Source: Acidobacteria bacterium AB60 (GTDB lineage Bacteria > Acidobacteriota > Terriglobia > Terriglobales > Acidobacteriaceae). Taken from it: a stretch of DNA of 64,000 bases. The position numbers and the translations under genes are program-made. Positions 9,910-19,037 of the stretch are shown here, in pieces. Within the stretch, counting starts at the first letter, position 1. Every line of letters starts with the position of its first letter. The DNA lies in assembly GCA_008682415.1 (NCBI GenBank), contig VANK01000004.1, positions 124,001 to 188,000 of the forward strand. The letters are read 5' to 3'. The notes under the pieces are model-generated. The model was not told where the DNA came from and did not search any database. It saw only the letters and a program-made list of their open reading frames with translations.

Positions 9910-10058
9910 GTTTCGAAACTCCGCAGTTTGTTAGTCCTCGCAATGAAACCACGCAGATCTTGCATGATCGCCTCCGGGGTACGTGCGCGTTGTCCGCTAG
10001 AATAGCAGCCAGTATTGAACTGGACAGCCCGTACGCTGATAATTCCGGAATCTCCTCC

Positions 10059-12032
10059 ATGAATCGACGTAACTTCCTCAAGGAATTTATGGCGGCTGGC
10101 GCTGCCGGCCGCCTTTACGGCATGTCGGCCGTGCCGCTTGCGCCTGAAGCGAGCAGTGAGCCCGGAGTCACCGTTCTGCTCGTCGACTCGGACCGGACCA
10201 CGGTGACGGTCGATCAGCGGGTTTATGGGCAATTCCTCGAGCACATCAACCACTCCGTTGAGGATGGCCTATTCGCCGAACAGATACGTGGTGCGGGCTT
10301 CGAGGGGGAAGACTTCAAAACCTATTGGGATTCATCGGCAGAGCGTGGCGGCGTTGATCTTGCAGAGGTCAATTTTCAAAACGGCAAGAAGAGCGTGCGC
10401 CTGCGCGTGGACGGCGGGCACGCGGCGATCCGCCAGGGTCGGCTCTTCCTGGATGCCGGCGTGAAGTACGAAGGTTCTCTCTGGCTGAAGCATCTGAACG
10501 GATCACCGAAGTTGATGCTTTCGTTCAGGACCTCCAGAGGCGAGACCCTTGCATCGCTGCCCCTGGCGATCATCGGCTCAGACTGGCACGAGATTCCATT
10601 TGCATTCACCAGCCCCGCGCGCGATACGCAGGCGTCGATTGAGATTACTGCCGCTGGAAAGGGCTCGGTTCTCCTGGATTTCGTTTCCCTGATGCGGGCG
10701 GACGCTCGCAGGAATGGCATGTTGCGGCCGGACCTGCTCAAGGCTCTTCGCGATCTTCGCCCCTCGTTCATTCGATGGCCCGGCGGATCATTCGCTTCTA
10801 CCTACCGATGGGAAGATGGCATCGGACCCCTGGTTGCCCGCCGCTATCATCCCAACCTCATCTGGGGAGGGTACTCCGACTACTACGGGTTCGGTACAGA
10901 CGAGTTTCTCGGCTTGTGCCGCCAGATCGGCGCTGAACCTCTGATCGTGCTGCCGGCCCCGGGCCCCAGCCCCGAGGAGGTCGACTACGCCATCAATTGG
11001 GTGCACTACCTCAACGACCCTCCCTCGACCGAGTGGGGGCAAAGACGAGCCGCGAATGGCCACCCTGATCCATACGGCGTAACAATGTTTCAGATCGACA
11101 ATGAGCCGATGAATAATGGCTTCACACCGGAGACATACGCGCAGATCGTGAATGTTTACGGGCAGCGCCTGCGGGACGTTGCTCCGAACGCGCGTATCGT
11201 AGCGTGCGGTCAGAAGCGATCGAATGATATGGAGTGGAGCGAGAAGGTGATCGATCTCGCAGGTGATAACTTCGACATACTAGGCTGTCACAACTACGAG
11301 TACGAACCTGCTAACTTCGAGACCGGACTGCGACGGATTCGCGATTACCTTGTCAGGTTGCGGGACTACATTCACGCATCGAAGCACCCGCACATCCAGA
11401 TTGGCGTACTGGAGTGGAGTCTGCAGCACACCTACGACTGGCGCGCAGGTCTCCATACTGCGGGAAGCCTCATGCTGTACGAAGAACTCAGCCCGGCCTT
11501 GGCCATGACCTGCCCTGCCTTACTGATGCGAAACACCACGGACGATCCCAAGTGGACCTCCTTCATCTATCACGATCACGTGTCATGGTTCCCAGGCGCC
11601 GGGTATGTCGTTGAAAAGCTCTTCCGAGAGCATTACGCCGAGCGATATCTTGCCTCCGCGACCGGCACCTTCCGGGATGTGCCCGACCGTCGCAGTTTGT
11701 TCGACAAGATATCCACGGTGATACCGCAGGATTGGGTACCCGGCTCGATGGATGCGATCGCCACGACAAGCGCGGACGGACGCGTGGTCGTCATCAAGGC
11801 GGTGAACTACGACGCCCACAAGAATACGCTGCTTATCCAGCTGCAAGGCTCCAAGATCGCCGCACGCGGCTCAGCGACATTGCACACCATCACCGCGGGG
11901 CTCACCGACATTGCATCTCTCGATCGGCCGGAGGCCATTACGACAAAGACCACCACTCTCCCATACACGATGAATTTCACGATCGATCTGGACCCCTATA
12001 CTGTCGCGGTTCTGGAACTGAGTGGGGGATAA
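10059..12032 (+). CDS. Alpha-L-arabinofuranosidase, GH51 family, Tat-type leader
   Basis: A second GH51 enzyme of 657 aa, only distantly similar to the one at 2737. I start it at ATG 10059, where a leader with paired arginines (MNRRNFLKEF) and a small-residue stretch begins; the frame is open further upstream, but that part lies over the divergent gene's promoter. VYGQFLEHINHSVEDG is the family N-terminal motif. The acid/base Glu349 is in QIDNEPMN and the nucleophile Glu452 is in GVLEWSLQH. RWPGGSFASTY contributes the usual substrate-binding loop. A C-terminal beta domain ends at LDPYTVAVLELSGG. Having two divergent GH51 enzymes, one probably Sec- and one Tat-exported, suggests different arabinan linkages or different fold and cofactor needs. 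Confidence 0.9.
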   Translation: MNRRNFLKEFMAAGAAGRLYGMSAVPLAPEASSEPGVTVLLVDSDRTTVTVDQRVYGQFLEHINHSVEDGLFAEQIRGAGFEGEDFKTYWDSSAERGGVDLAEVNFQNGKKSVRLRVDGGHAAIRQGRLFLDAGVKYEGSLWLKHLNGSPKLMLSFRTSRGETLASLPLAIIGSDWHEIPFAFTSPARDTQASIEITAAGKGSVLLDFVSLMRADARRNGMLRPDLLKALRDLRPSFIRWPGGSFASTYRWEDGIGPLVARRYHPNLIWGGYSDYYGFGTDEFLGLCRQIGAEPLIVLPAPGPSPEEVDYAINWVHYLNDPPSTEWGQRRAANGHPDPYGVTMFQIDNEPMNNGFTPETYAQIVNVYGQRLRDVAPNARIVACGQKRSNDMEWSEKVIDLAGDNFDILGCHNYEYEPANFETGLRRIRDYLVRLRDYIHASKHPHIQIGVLEWSLQHTYDWRAGLHTAGSLMLYEELSPALAMTCPALLMRNTTDDPKWTSFIYHDHVSWFPGAGYVVEKLFREHYAERYLASATGTFRDVPDRRSLFDKISTVIPQDWVPGSMDAIATTSADGRVVVIKAVNYDAHKNTLLIQLQGSKIAARGSATLHTITAGLTDIASLDRPEAITTKTTTLPYTMNFTIDLDPYTVAVLELSGG

Positions 12033-12087
12033 GTCGCGAAGGCCAGGATGCAAACGGTCGTTTATCATACGCTGCACAGGACTCCTC

Positions 12088-13380
12088 ATGATGCGCACCC
12101 GATTCGCCTTCGGAAAAACCGGCTTCGAAGTAGCAATCCCGGACAACTACGACTGCGCTGTGCTCGAGAGCCGCGCTGTTCAACCTCTTGCTGACGCGAA
12201 CGCCGCTCTAGAACAGGCTCTCGATCACCCTCTCGCATCGGCGCCTCTTGAAGAGCTTGCCAAGGGCAAGCGCCGGGTCGCCGTCGTGGTCTGCGATATC
12301 ACCCGCCCCGCTCCCAATCGCATCACGCTCCCGCCCCTGCTCGAACGGCTTCACAGGTCCGGCATCATCCGCGCCGACGTCACAATTCTGATCGCAACAG
12401 GCTTGCATCGAGCGGCTACGCGGGAAGAAGTGGATCAGATCGTCGGACCGGAGATCGCTAGATCGTACCGGATCATCAGCAATGACGCGCGAGCAACAGG
12501 ACAGCATCGCCATCTGGGTGCCACCGGCCGCGGGACCCCCATCCACATTCACAATGACTTCGTCGACGCGGACCTCCGCATCACCCTTGGCTTCATCGAG
12601 CCGCATCTGATGGCTGGCTATTCGGGAGGAAGGAAACTCGTCGTACCCGGCGTCGCCGCGGAACCCACTATCAAGGCAATTCACTCGCCCCGATTCATGC
12701 GCGAGCCCCTCGCCACCGAGGGGTCCATCGAAGGCAACCCCCTGCACCAGGAGTTGCTCGAGATCGCGCGCGCTGCACACCACGATTTCATTCTCGACGT
12801 CACGCTCACTCGAGACCGTCAGATATCGGGAGTCTTCGCAGGCGATCCCATCCTGGCGCATGCAGCGGGCGTTCGTTTCGTCCAGGAACATTGTCTCAAT
12901 CATCTCGAACACCCCGCTGACCTGGTCGTAACCAGTTCCGCAGGGTTTCCTCTCGACCTGACTTTTTATCAGAGCGTGAAAGCAGTAACTGCAGCTCAAC
13001 ACCTGATTAGGGAAAGCGGCAGCATCCTCGTCGTCGCGGAGTGCTCTGAGGGAGTTGGGTCCCTTGAGTTTGCGGCAAGCCTGAAGACCCTCCAGTCCTT
13101 CGAAGCATACCTCCACGAGATTGCCACTAGCCCGGTGGAGATCGATCAATGGCAGGTCGAGAAACTGGCCCTCGCCGCGCTTCAAAGCCAGCTCTTCTTC
13201 TACACACCCGGGGTTCAGGCCGAAGACCTCGGAATCCTGAGGAATCGCTGGTTTCCTACCTTAAAGGATGCTCTTAAAGCGGCTACAGCCGAGCTGGCAC
13301 CGGGAGCAAAGGTCCTCCTTGTACCCGAAGGCCCGTATACTTTTGCGAAGGTCCTTCGTCCTGCCACGGAGACACGATGA
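12088..13380 (+). CDS. LarA-type nickel-pincer-dependent 2-hydroxyacid racemase/epimerase
   Basis: Family members move the C2 hydride of a 2-hydroxyacid to and from a nickel-pincer nucleotide. All residues I recall as catalytic in Lactiplantibacillus LarA are present, nearly at the same numbers: Asp70 and Arg73 (CDITRPAPN), His107 (TGLHR), His173 (EPHLMAGYSG), the cofactor-bearing Lys183 (GGRK), the nickel ligand His199, and Tyr294-Gln295 with Lys298 (FYQSVK). The enzyme should therefore be active if the cofactor makers LarB, LarC and LarE exist elsewhere; none is in this window. I start it at ATG 12088 (430 aa), after AGGACTCCTC; the frame is open back into the preceding GH51 gene. It heads a same-strand set with a permease remnant, a DUF1537 kinase and PdxA2, so an aldonate such as D-erythronate or D-threonate is a better substrate guess than lactate. 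Confidence 0.85.
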   Translation: MMRTRFAFGKTGFEVAIPDNYDCAVLESRAVQPLADANAALEQALDHPLASAPLEELAKGKRRVAVVVCDITRPAPNRITLPPLLERLHRSGIIRADVTILIATGLHRAATREEVDQIVGPEIARSYRIISNDARATGQHRHLGATGRGTPIHIHNDFVDADLRITLGFIEPHLMAGYSGGRKLVVPGVAAEPTIKAIHSPRFMREPLATEGSIEGNPLHQELLEIARAAHHDFILDVTLTRDRQISGVFAGDPILAHAAGVRFVQEHCLNHLEHPADLVVTSSAGFPLDLTFYQSVKAVTAAQHLIRESGSILVVAECSEGVGSLEFAASLKTLQSFEAYLHEIATSPVEIDQWQVEKLALAALQSQLFFYTPGVQAEDLGILRNRWFPTLKDALKAATAELAPGAKVLLVPEGPYTFAKVLRPATETR

Positions 13381-13434
13381 CCGGCCTACGTTGCCTGCAC
13401 TCCTATCGGTTCACCTCATTGAGGCCTGCCGCCG

Positions 13435-14383
13435 ATGTCGATTCCACTTAAGCGCTTTGTGGATCGCGTGCCTAGCGGCATGAGGATTCTGCCCCTTGCG
13501 GCAGGCACTCTCCTGGGGACCTTCGCCCCTAAAACTCGGGAGTTTTTTTGGATCCTCCACGGGCGCCCTCTTCACCGGTTCCTTACCAATTCTCGCAGTC
13601 TTCTATGTTTGCATCGGCGCAACCGTGTCGGTTGGCTCTCTTCCAGGTGTACTGAAGAATGGCGGGGTTCTGCTCGGGACCAAGGTATTGCAGGGGATTG
13701 CAGTAGGGTCGTCTTCGGCCATTGGATCGGAATCAACCCGATCGCTACCGGATGGTTCTCGGCTTTTCCACCCTGGCTGCTGTCGCCGCAATCAGTGACA
13801 CAAACGGCGGCTTATATATGGCCCTGAGGAATCAATACAGTCGCGCCGAGGATGCAGTCGCCTACTCTGTCATGTCGCTCGAATCCGGTCCTTTCCTGAC
13901 CATGGTCACGCTTGGAGTAGCAGGCCTGTCAGCCTTTCCCTGGCACGCCCTGGTCGGGGATCCTGCCGCTTGCACTGGGCATGCTCCTCGGCAATCTCGA
14001 TCCCGAGCTCCGCGAGTTTCTCGGCAAAGCTGCCCAGTGCTCATTCCCTTCATCGCCTTCGCGCTCGGTGCTACGCTGAACCTCAAGCTCATCTGGAAAG
14101 CTGGCCTCTCCGGACTGGCCCTCGGAATATCGGTGCTGAATCTCTCCTCGTTTTTCCTCGCCATTGTAGACCGAGTTGCTGGAGGCAAAGGAACTGCCGG
14201 AATCGACGCGGCAACACGGCGGGCAATGTGGCCGCTGTTCCAGCGCTGGTAGCCGCCGCCAATCCGAAATATGCTGCGGCGGCCGCTCCCGCCGCAGTTC
14301 TCGTGGCGTGCAGCGTCATCGTGACCGCATTGGCTGTTCGGTTCCCCACCGCCTGGTGGCATGCGCGGGTATCCTCAAAATAG
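13435..14383 (+). pseudogene. KdgT-like 2-keto-3-deoxygluconate permease, multiply frameshifted
   Basis: Joining reading frames gives a recognisable KdgT-family transporter of normal length (about 315 residues). The pieces in order are [18 protein letters not shown] (frame 1), then [14 protein letters not shown] and [17 protein letters not shown] (frame 2), [17 protein letters not shown] and MSLESGPFLTMV (frame 3), ILPLALGMLLGNLDPELREF (frame 1), IPFIAFALGATLNL through GGKGTAGIDAA (frame 3), and VPALVAAANPKYAAAAAPAA (frame 2). At least five shifts are needed, near 13547 (in a T7 run), 13700-13755, 13957 (a GGGG run), 14037 and 14210. Genes on both sides are intact, which argues for true decay rather than poor base calling. 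The parent would have imported a sugar acid for the neighbouring catabolic enzymes. Confidence 0.85.
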
Positions 14384-14397
14384 ACAGAGGATCTCGA

Positions 14398-15702
14398 TTG
14401 GTGGCCAGGATCATTACCATCGCCGATGACCTGACCGGCGCAGCCGATTGCGCGGCGCCATCCGTCGCACACGGCTGTAAGGCGGTGGTCCTCCTGCATT
14501 CTCTTGACCTTGAGCGTGAAGCCTGGCCCGAGGCTGATCTCCTCTCTATCGACTTGAACACCCGCTGTCTCTCGCCGGAACGTGCCGCCGAGGTGACGAC
14601 ACACTTCGTTCGTCTTTACGAAATGAAAAGCGCGGAGTCCTCCGAATACGTTCTTTTCAAAAAGATTGATTCGACGCTGCGTGGAAACATAGCCCACGAA
14701 ATTGCCGCGCTGCTGCAGGTCCGCCGCTCCAGCGAATCTTTCGATAGGCGTTTGTCCATTCTCCTGGCTCCGGCGCTCCCGGAACAGGGCCGCACAACGG
14801 TTTGTGGCCGTCTGCTGGTGCATGGGCGCTCGGCGGAAAAGACGGACATTTGGCGATTTGAGCCCCGGAATCCGCCGTCCAGCATCCCTCAGCTTCTATC
14901 CGATGCGGCCCTTTCGTGCGCATTGATCGACATAGAAATGGTCCGCTCCGGATTGAAATTCCTCCGGCGGGCCATTCTGGAAGCGGCCAAGCGATCCGAC
15001 GTGGTTCTCTGCGATGCGGTAACGGACTCCGACCTGCGGGCTATAGTTGCGGCCTCTTTGCGCCAGCCAGGCATCACCTCATTGGTGGGATCTGCCGGCT
15101 TGGCCTGTCACATTCCGCAATCCCTCGGGATCATCTCCAAAGCCGCCCACCATCAAGGAGGCTTCGCAATTGGCCCTACCCTGTTTGTCGTCGGGAGCGC
15201 GTCCTCTGTTTCGCGGCAGCAGTCTGAACTCCTGAGCGCGATGCCGGAAGTCGCCAGCTACAGGACAACACCTGCGGTCCTTCACGACTCGCTGGCGATA
15301 CGCACGCAGATCAGCCAAAGCCTTCAGTCCGGCCGCGATGTGCTTCTCTCGCTGCAGGAAGATGGGCAACGCTCAAAGCAGGGAGATCGGCTGCGTGGCT
15401 TCTCGCTGATCTCATCACAATGTGCGCCATTCATTGGCGGACTCGTCGCCACTGGAGGAGAGACTGCGAGAGCTATTCTGGACGGACTTGGCATCCATCG
15501 ATTGCGTGTGCTCGGCCAGGTGGACCCGGGAATGCCATTTTCTGTTGCAGAGTGCTGGCAGCGTCCGCTGCCGGTCATCACCAAAGCCGGCGCATTCGGT
15601 GCTCCACAGGCGCTTCTTCGCTGTCTCAGCTTTCTGCGGGAACTCCAGCGCGCGCCTGCGCCTGTTCGCGCGAACGATCCGTTACTTAGTCACGAGAGTT
15701 GA
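14398..15702 (+). CDS. Four-carbon sugar-acid kinase, DUF1537 (DtnK/OtnK-like)
   Basis: The family phosphorylates the 4-OH of D-threonate, D- or L-erythronate or related acids using ATP. The 434-aa protein shows the N-terminal substrate domain (IADDLTGAADCAA, then FKKIDSTLRGN and PALPEQGRTTV) and the C-terminal nucleotide domain (VVGSASSVSRQQ, LVATGGETARAIL, and the closing TKAGAFGAPQALL). Length matches the family. The start is TTG 14398 or GTG 14401: GAGG lies seven bases before the TTG, and the earlier open frame is the tail of the permease pseudogene. The stop codon is one base short of the PdxA start, so the two are probably translated together. In characterised pathways this kinase plus PdxA2 is enough to degrade D-threonate to dihydroxyacetone phosphate. 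Confidence 0.9.
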   Translation: MVARIITIADDLTGAADCAAPSVAHGCKAVVLLHSLDLEREAWPEADLLSIDLNTRCLSPERAAEVTTHFVRLYEMKSAESSEYVLFKKIDSTLRGNIAHEIAALLQVRRSSESFDRRLSILLAPALPEQGRTTVCGRLLVHGRSAEKTDIWRFEPRNPPSSIPQLLSDAALSCALIDIEMVRSGLKFLRRAILEAAKRSDVVLCDAVTDSDLRAIVAASLRQPGITSLVGSAGLACHIPQSLGIISKAAHHQGGFAIGPTLFVVGSASSVSRQQSELLSAMPEVASYRTTPAVLHDSLAIRTQISQSLQSGRDVLLSLQEDGQRSKQGDRLRGFSLISSQCAPFIGGLVATGGETARAILDGLGIHRLRVLGQVDPGMPFSVAECWQRPLPVITKAGAFGAPQALLRCLSFLRELQRAPAPVRANDPLLSHES

Positions 15703-15703
15703 T

Positions 15704-16726
15704 ATGCCGAAACCAATTGTCGCGATCACAATGGGAGATGCTGCCGGGGTTGGCCCCGAAATCATCATGAAGAGCCTGTCACACCCGGAGGTCCACGACC
15801 TCTGCTTTCCCCTGGTGATCGGCGATGCTGGCAGGTTGCACAGTGCGGGATCGATTGTGGGAACACGACTCGAAATCCGCAGCATGCTGGAGTCAGAATT
15901 AGAATCTGCCAACTTCACCGTCGATGCCGTCAATTGCGTGGACCTCAAACTGATCCCACCAGAACTACCGTGGGGCAAACTTTCGCGCCACGCCGGCGAA
16001 GCTGCCTATCGCTACCTCGAGCTTGCTGCGCGCCTCGCCCTCGAAAGACGCGTGGCAGCCATCTGCACGGCGCCCATCAATAAGGAGGCACTTCAGGCCG
16101 CAGGGCACAAATTCCCCGGCCATACGGAACTCCTGGCGCACCTCACCGGAACACCGGAAGTCTCCATGATGCTGACCACTGCGAAGCTGAAGGTGCTGCA
16201 TGTAACCACGCACATCGGTCTAATCGATGCGATTTCACGCATCGAACCGGGTCTCGTCCAACGCACCATCGCCCGCGGGCGCGAGGCTCTCGAACGAACA
16301 GGCATAAGGGATCCACATATTGGGGTGTGCGGCATCAATCCACATGCGGGGGAGAATGGCCTGTTCGGTCACGGGGAAGAAGAAGAGAAGATCATACCAG
16401 CAGTCAACATCTGTCGCGCTCGCGGATGGAACGTCGAGGGCCCACTGCCCGCGGACACGCTGTTCTATCGCGCTCAGCGGGGCGATTTCGACCTGGTGAT
16501 AGCCATGTACCATGATCAAGGCCACGGCCCTGTGAAAGTGCTCGGGCTTGAGTCGGGAGTAAACATCACCGTCGGCCTGCCGGTAGTGAGAACGTCGGTC
16601 GATCACGGGACCGCTTTCGATATCGCTGGTACCGGAAAGGCTGACGAGCGCAGCCTCCTTGAAGCCCTTCGCCAGGCCGTTCAACTCGCGCCACAATGGA
16701 ACCCGAGCGCGGCTGGATTCAAATAG
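15704..16726 (+). CDS. pdxA2: PdxA2-type 4-phospho-sugar-acid dehydrogenase/decarboxylase
   Basis: A 340-aa member of the PdxA family, beginning at ATG 15704 right after the kinase stop, with GAGAG upstream. Family motifs are complete: ITMGDAAGVGPEI at the N-terminus, PGHTELLAHLT, VTTHIGLIDAI, GINPHAGENGLFG, and MYHDQGHGPVKVLG. The three metal-binding histidines are His170, His214 and His270. Biosynthetic PdxA makes a precursor of pyridoxal phosphate, while PdxA2 oxidatively decarboxylates 4-phospho-D-threonate or -erythronate to dihydroxyacetone phosphate. The adjacent DUF1537 kinase makes the catabolic PdxA2 role much more likely. No ltnD, otnC or otnI homologue is nearby, so the pathway here would be the short two-step one, possibly fed by the LarA homologue. 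Confidence 0.9.
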   Translation: MPKPIVAITMGDAAGVGPEIIMKSLSHPEVHDLCFPLVIGDAGRLHSAGSIVGTRLEIRSMLESELESANFTVDAVNCVDLKLIPPELPWGKLSRHAGEAAYRYLELAARLALERRVAAICTAPINKEALQAAGHKFPGHTELLAHLTGTPEVSMMLTTAKLKVLHVTTHIGLIDAISRIEPGLVQRTIARGREALERTGIRDPHIGVCGINPHAGENGLFGHGEEEEKIIPAVNICRARGWNVEGPLPADTLFYRAQRGDFDLVIAMYHDQGHGPVKVLGLESGVNITVGLPVVRTSVDHGTAFDIAGTGKADERSLLEALRQAVQLAPQWNPSAAGFK

Positions 16727-17017
16727 AAGCCTTTTCTCTCGGTCGACTTCGCGGTCGTGCGGGATGCAGACATGTAGCCGTACCAGACCACATGTCCACC
16801 TATGTGATCGAGCCGGGTAGGACCTCAAGCAAGATGGCTGAGGCAAACGTCGGACCGAAGCGCACTCTGAGAGCCTAAGACCAGGTCAGATTTTCGGGAA
16901 GGGTAGGAGAGGATTTCTCCTTTCCCCACTTCAGAATATAGCGCACTCGGCGGCTTGCGGGAAGCCCCCAACCGTGCTTCATGATCGTCGCCTGAGACTC
17001 AGAAACCAGGAGGCACG

Positions 17018-18487
17018 ATGATTGAACACGAGGTGGTCATTGCAGGTGGAGGTCCGACGGGGCTGATGTTAGCGGGTGAGTTGGCGCTCGCGGGCGTTGA
17101 CGTAGCGGTTGTCGAGCGCCGCGAGAACCAAGCCCTAGAAGGATTGCGGGCGGGTGGTTTGCACATACGCACCATTGAAGTACTGGATCAGCGCGGTATC
17201 GCCGACCGATTTATCTCCCAGGGACAAATCGTTCGCAAAATTCCGTTCGCGCTTACCGCCCTCGACATAAGCGATCAGCCAACTCGCCACAACTACTATC
17301 TCGCCCTCTGGCAGAATCCCACCGAACGGACGCTGGCTGACTGGGTTGACGAACTCTCGGTGCCGGTCTATCGCGGTCTCGAAGTTACAGACTTCCATCA
17401 GGACGATACGGGGGTGGATGTGAAGTTGTCTGACGGCCAACGCTTGGGAGCGAAGTATCTTGTTGGATGCGACGGGGGACGCAGCCAGGTACGCAAAATG
17501 GCCGGAATCGACTTCCCGGGGTGGGATCCATCCACCAGCTATCTAATCGCCGAGATTGAAACCGCCCGAGAGCCCGCATGGGGCGTGCGTCACGGGGAAA
17601 AGGGCATCAACGCCATCGCCAAACTTGAGGGGGACAGCCAGGCCCGCGTCGTTGTGAATGAGAAGCAGATCCTCCGTGGGGATCAGCCAACAGTGGACGA
17701 TCTCCGCGAGGCCCTGATCGGAGTCTACGGAACGGATTTTGGCCTCCGAAATGCCGCCTACATTTCCAGGTTCACGGACGCCACCAGGCAGGCGGGGCGC
17801 TACCGGAATGGCCGCGTGCTCCTGGCCGGCGACGCCGCACACGTGCACTCCCCGGTCGGCGGTCAAGGACTTAACATCGGCGTACAGGACGCGGTGAACT
17901 TGGGCTGGAAACTCGGCCAGGTAGTAAATGGCGTATCGCGGGACACTCTCCTGGACACCTATCATGCGGAGCGACACCCCGCCGGTGCGCGCATGCTGCG
18001 GAATACCATGGCGCTCACTGCCATTCATCGAAAGGAGGACCGAATTGATGCATTGCGCGAGTTGATGTGCGAATTGGTCCAGCAAACCGATAGCGCGCGC
18101 AAGCACTACGTCGCCATGATCTCCGGCCTCGACACTCGCTATGACCTAGGTGAAGGGCACCCGCTCCTCGGCCGCAGAATGCCGGACCTTGACCTGATCA
18201 CCTCCGACGGTCCCCTGCGAACTTTTGCCCTGCTGCACCGTGGCCGCCCTGTGCTTCTCAATTTCGGAGAGCCTGATGCCATCGCGATTGGCCCATGGGC
18301 GAAGCGGGTCAGGGTAATCGACGCAAGCTACAGTGGCGCATGGGAGCTTCCGGCGATCGGAGTGGTCCCGGCACCTGTTGCTGTATTAGTCCGTCCGGAC
18401 GGATACGTCGGCTGGGTGGGAGACGCGAAGCAACATGGCCTCACCGAGGCGCTGACCACATGGTTCGGCGACGTCGCTGCGCCTTAG
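17018..18487 (+). CDS. FAD-dependent aromatic monooxygenase (rifampicin-monooxygenase-like)
   Basis: A 489-aa class A flavin hydroxylase that would use NAD(P)H and O2 to hydroxylate an aromatic compound. The start has an excellent AGGAGG site seven bases upstream. Residues 6-20 hold the FAD Rossmann motif IAGGGPTGLMLAGELA. The DG motif is in VGCDGGRSQVRK (about residue 150), and the second FAD motif is in LLAGDAAHVHSPVGGQGL. The C-terminal thioredoxin-like domain present in the PheA/TfdB/Rox group is seen from about residue 380 (RTFALLHRGRPVLLNF). Overall order and length resemble the rifampicin monooxygenase branch, but the substrate cannot be read from sequence. It stands alone: catabolic genes lie upstream and a convergent pseudogene downstream. 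Confidence 0.82.
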   Translation: MIEHEVVIAGGGPTGLMLAGELALAGVDVAVVERRENQALEGLRAGGLHIRTIEVLDQRGIADRFISQGQIVRKIPFALTALDISDQPTRHNYYLALWQNPTERTLADWVDELSVPVYRGLEVTDFHQDDTGVDVKLSDGQRLGAKYLVGCDGGRSQVRKMAGIDFPGWDPSTSYLIAEIETAREPAWGVRHGEKGINAIAKLEGDSQARVVVNEKQILRGDQPTVDDLREALIGVYGTDFGLRNAAYISRFTDATRQAGRYRNGRVLLAGDAAHVHSPVGGQGLNIGVQDAVNLGWKLGQVVNGVSRDTLLDTYHAERHPAGARMLRNTMALTAIHRKEDRIDALRELMCELVQQTDSARKHYVAMISGLDTRYDLGEGHPLLGRRMPDLDLITSDGPLRTFALLHRGRPVLLNFGEPDAIAIGPWAKRVRVIDASYSGAWELPAIGVVPAPVAVLVRPDGYVGWVGDAKQHGLTEALTTWFGDVAAP

Positions 18488-18535
18488 GCTCTGACCCACA
18501 ACAACCATCCTCAATGGCGATTGATCCACCCTAGG

Positions 18536-19037
18536 TCAGATCTTGAGCAGCTCTCTCACCCGGCTCGCCTCAACCGCCGGGGTCGCGCCTTGCTGCGTCG
18601 CCACCCACGAGGCGAAACGATTCGCACAGGCGCCGATCTCGGCCAGAGAAGATCCAACGAACGAAGTAATGCGTCAGGCACGCAGTAAACGCATCTCCCG
18701 CACCCACTGCATCCACTACGTCCCCCCCCCCGCGCCCGGGTGGCTGACGCATTCGCCTCCGGAAAGGATCAGACTGCCTTGAGCTGCTCGTGTGATACAG
18801 ACGATGTCAAGCTTGTACACCTCTTGCAGAGGAGCCGCTACTTCCCGTTCGTTGGCGCAACACAACCCAAGCTCCGAAGAAATGGCGGGCAGCTCCTGAT
18901 GACTCAATTTGACGATATCCGCGAGCTCGAGCGAGCGCGACAGAACACTAGCGTCATAGTAAGACTGGCGAAATTGACGTCGAAGATCCGAAGCGCTCCC
19001 GGCCTGACGTGGCGCAGGAATCGCTCGATCGTCTCAG
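18536..19037 (-). pseudogene. PfkB-family sugar kinase (fructokinase-like), truncated and frameshifted
   Basis: Read on the minus strand from about 19037 to the stop at 18536, four frames give the C-terminal half of a PfkB kinase: ETIERFLRHVRPGALRIFDVNF, then RQSYYDASVLSRSLELADIV and NEREVAAPLQEVYKLDIVCI, then VVDAVGAGDAFTACLTHY (the catalytic GAGD motif), and finally LAEIGACANRFASWVATQQ to the natural stop. Shifts lie near 18975, in a C10/G10 homopolymer at 18722-18731, and near 18640. The N-terminal half is missing: the homology begins exactly at the stop codon of a TonB-receptor fragment. This points to a rearrangement followed by decay. Confidence 0.85.

Noticed and set aside
16881-18541. 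Nine-base direct repeat AGGTCAGAT flanking the monooxygenase gene
   Set aside because: Nine bases is too short to be meaningful, with no inverted ends or transposase, so it does not show an insertion.
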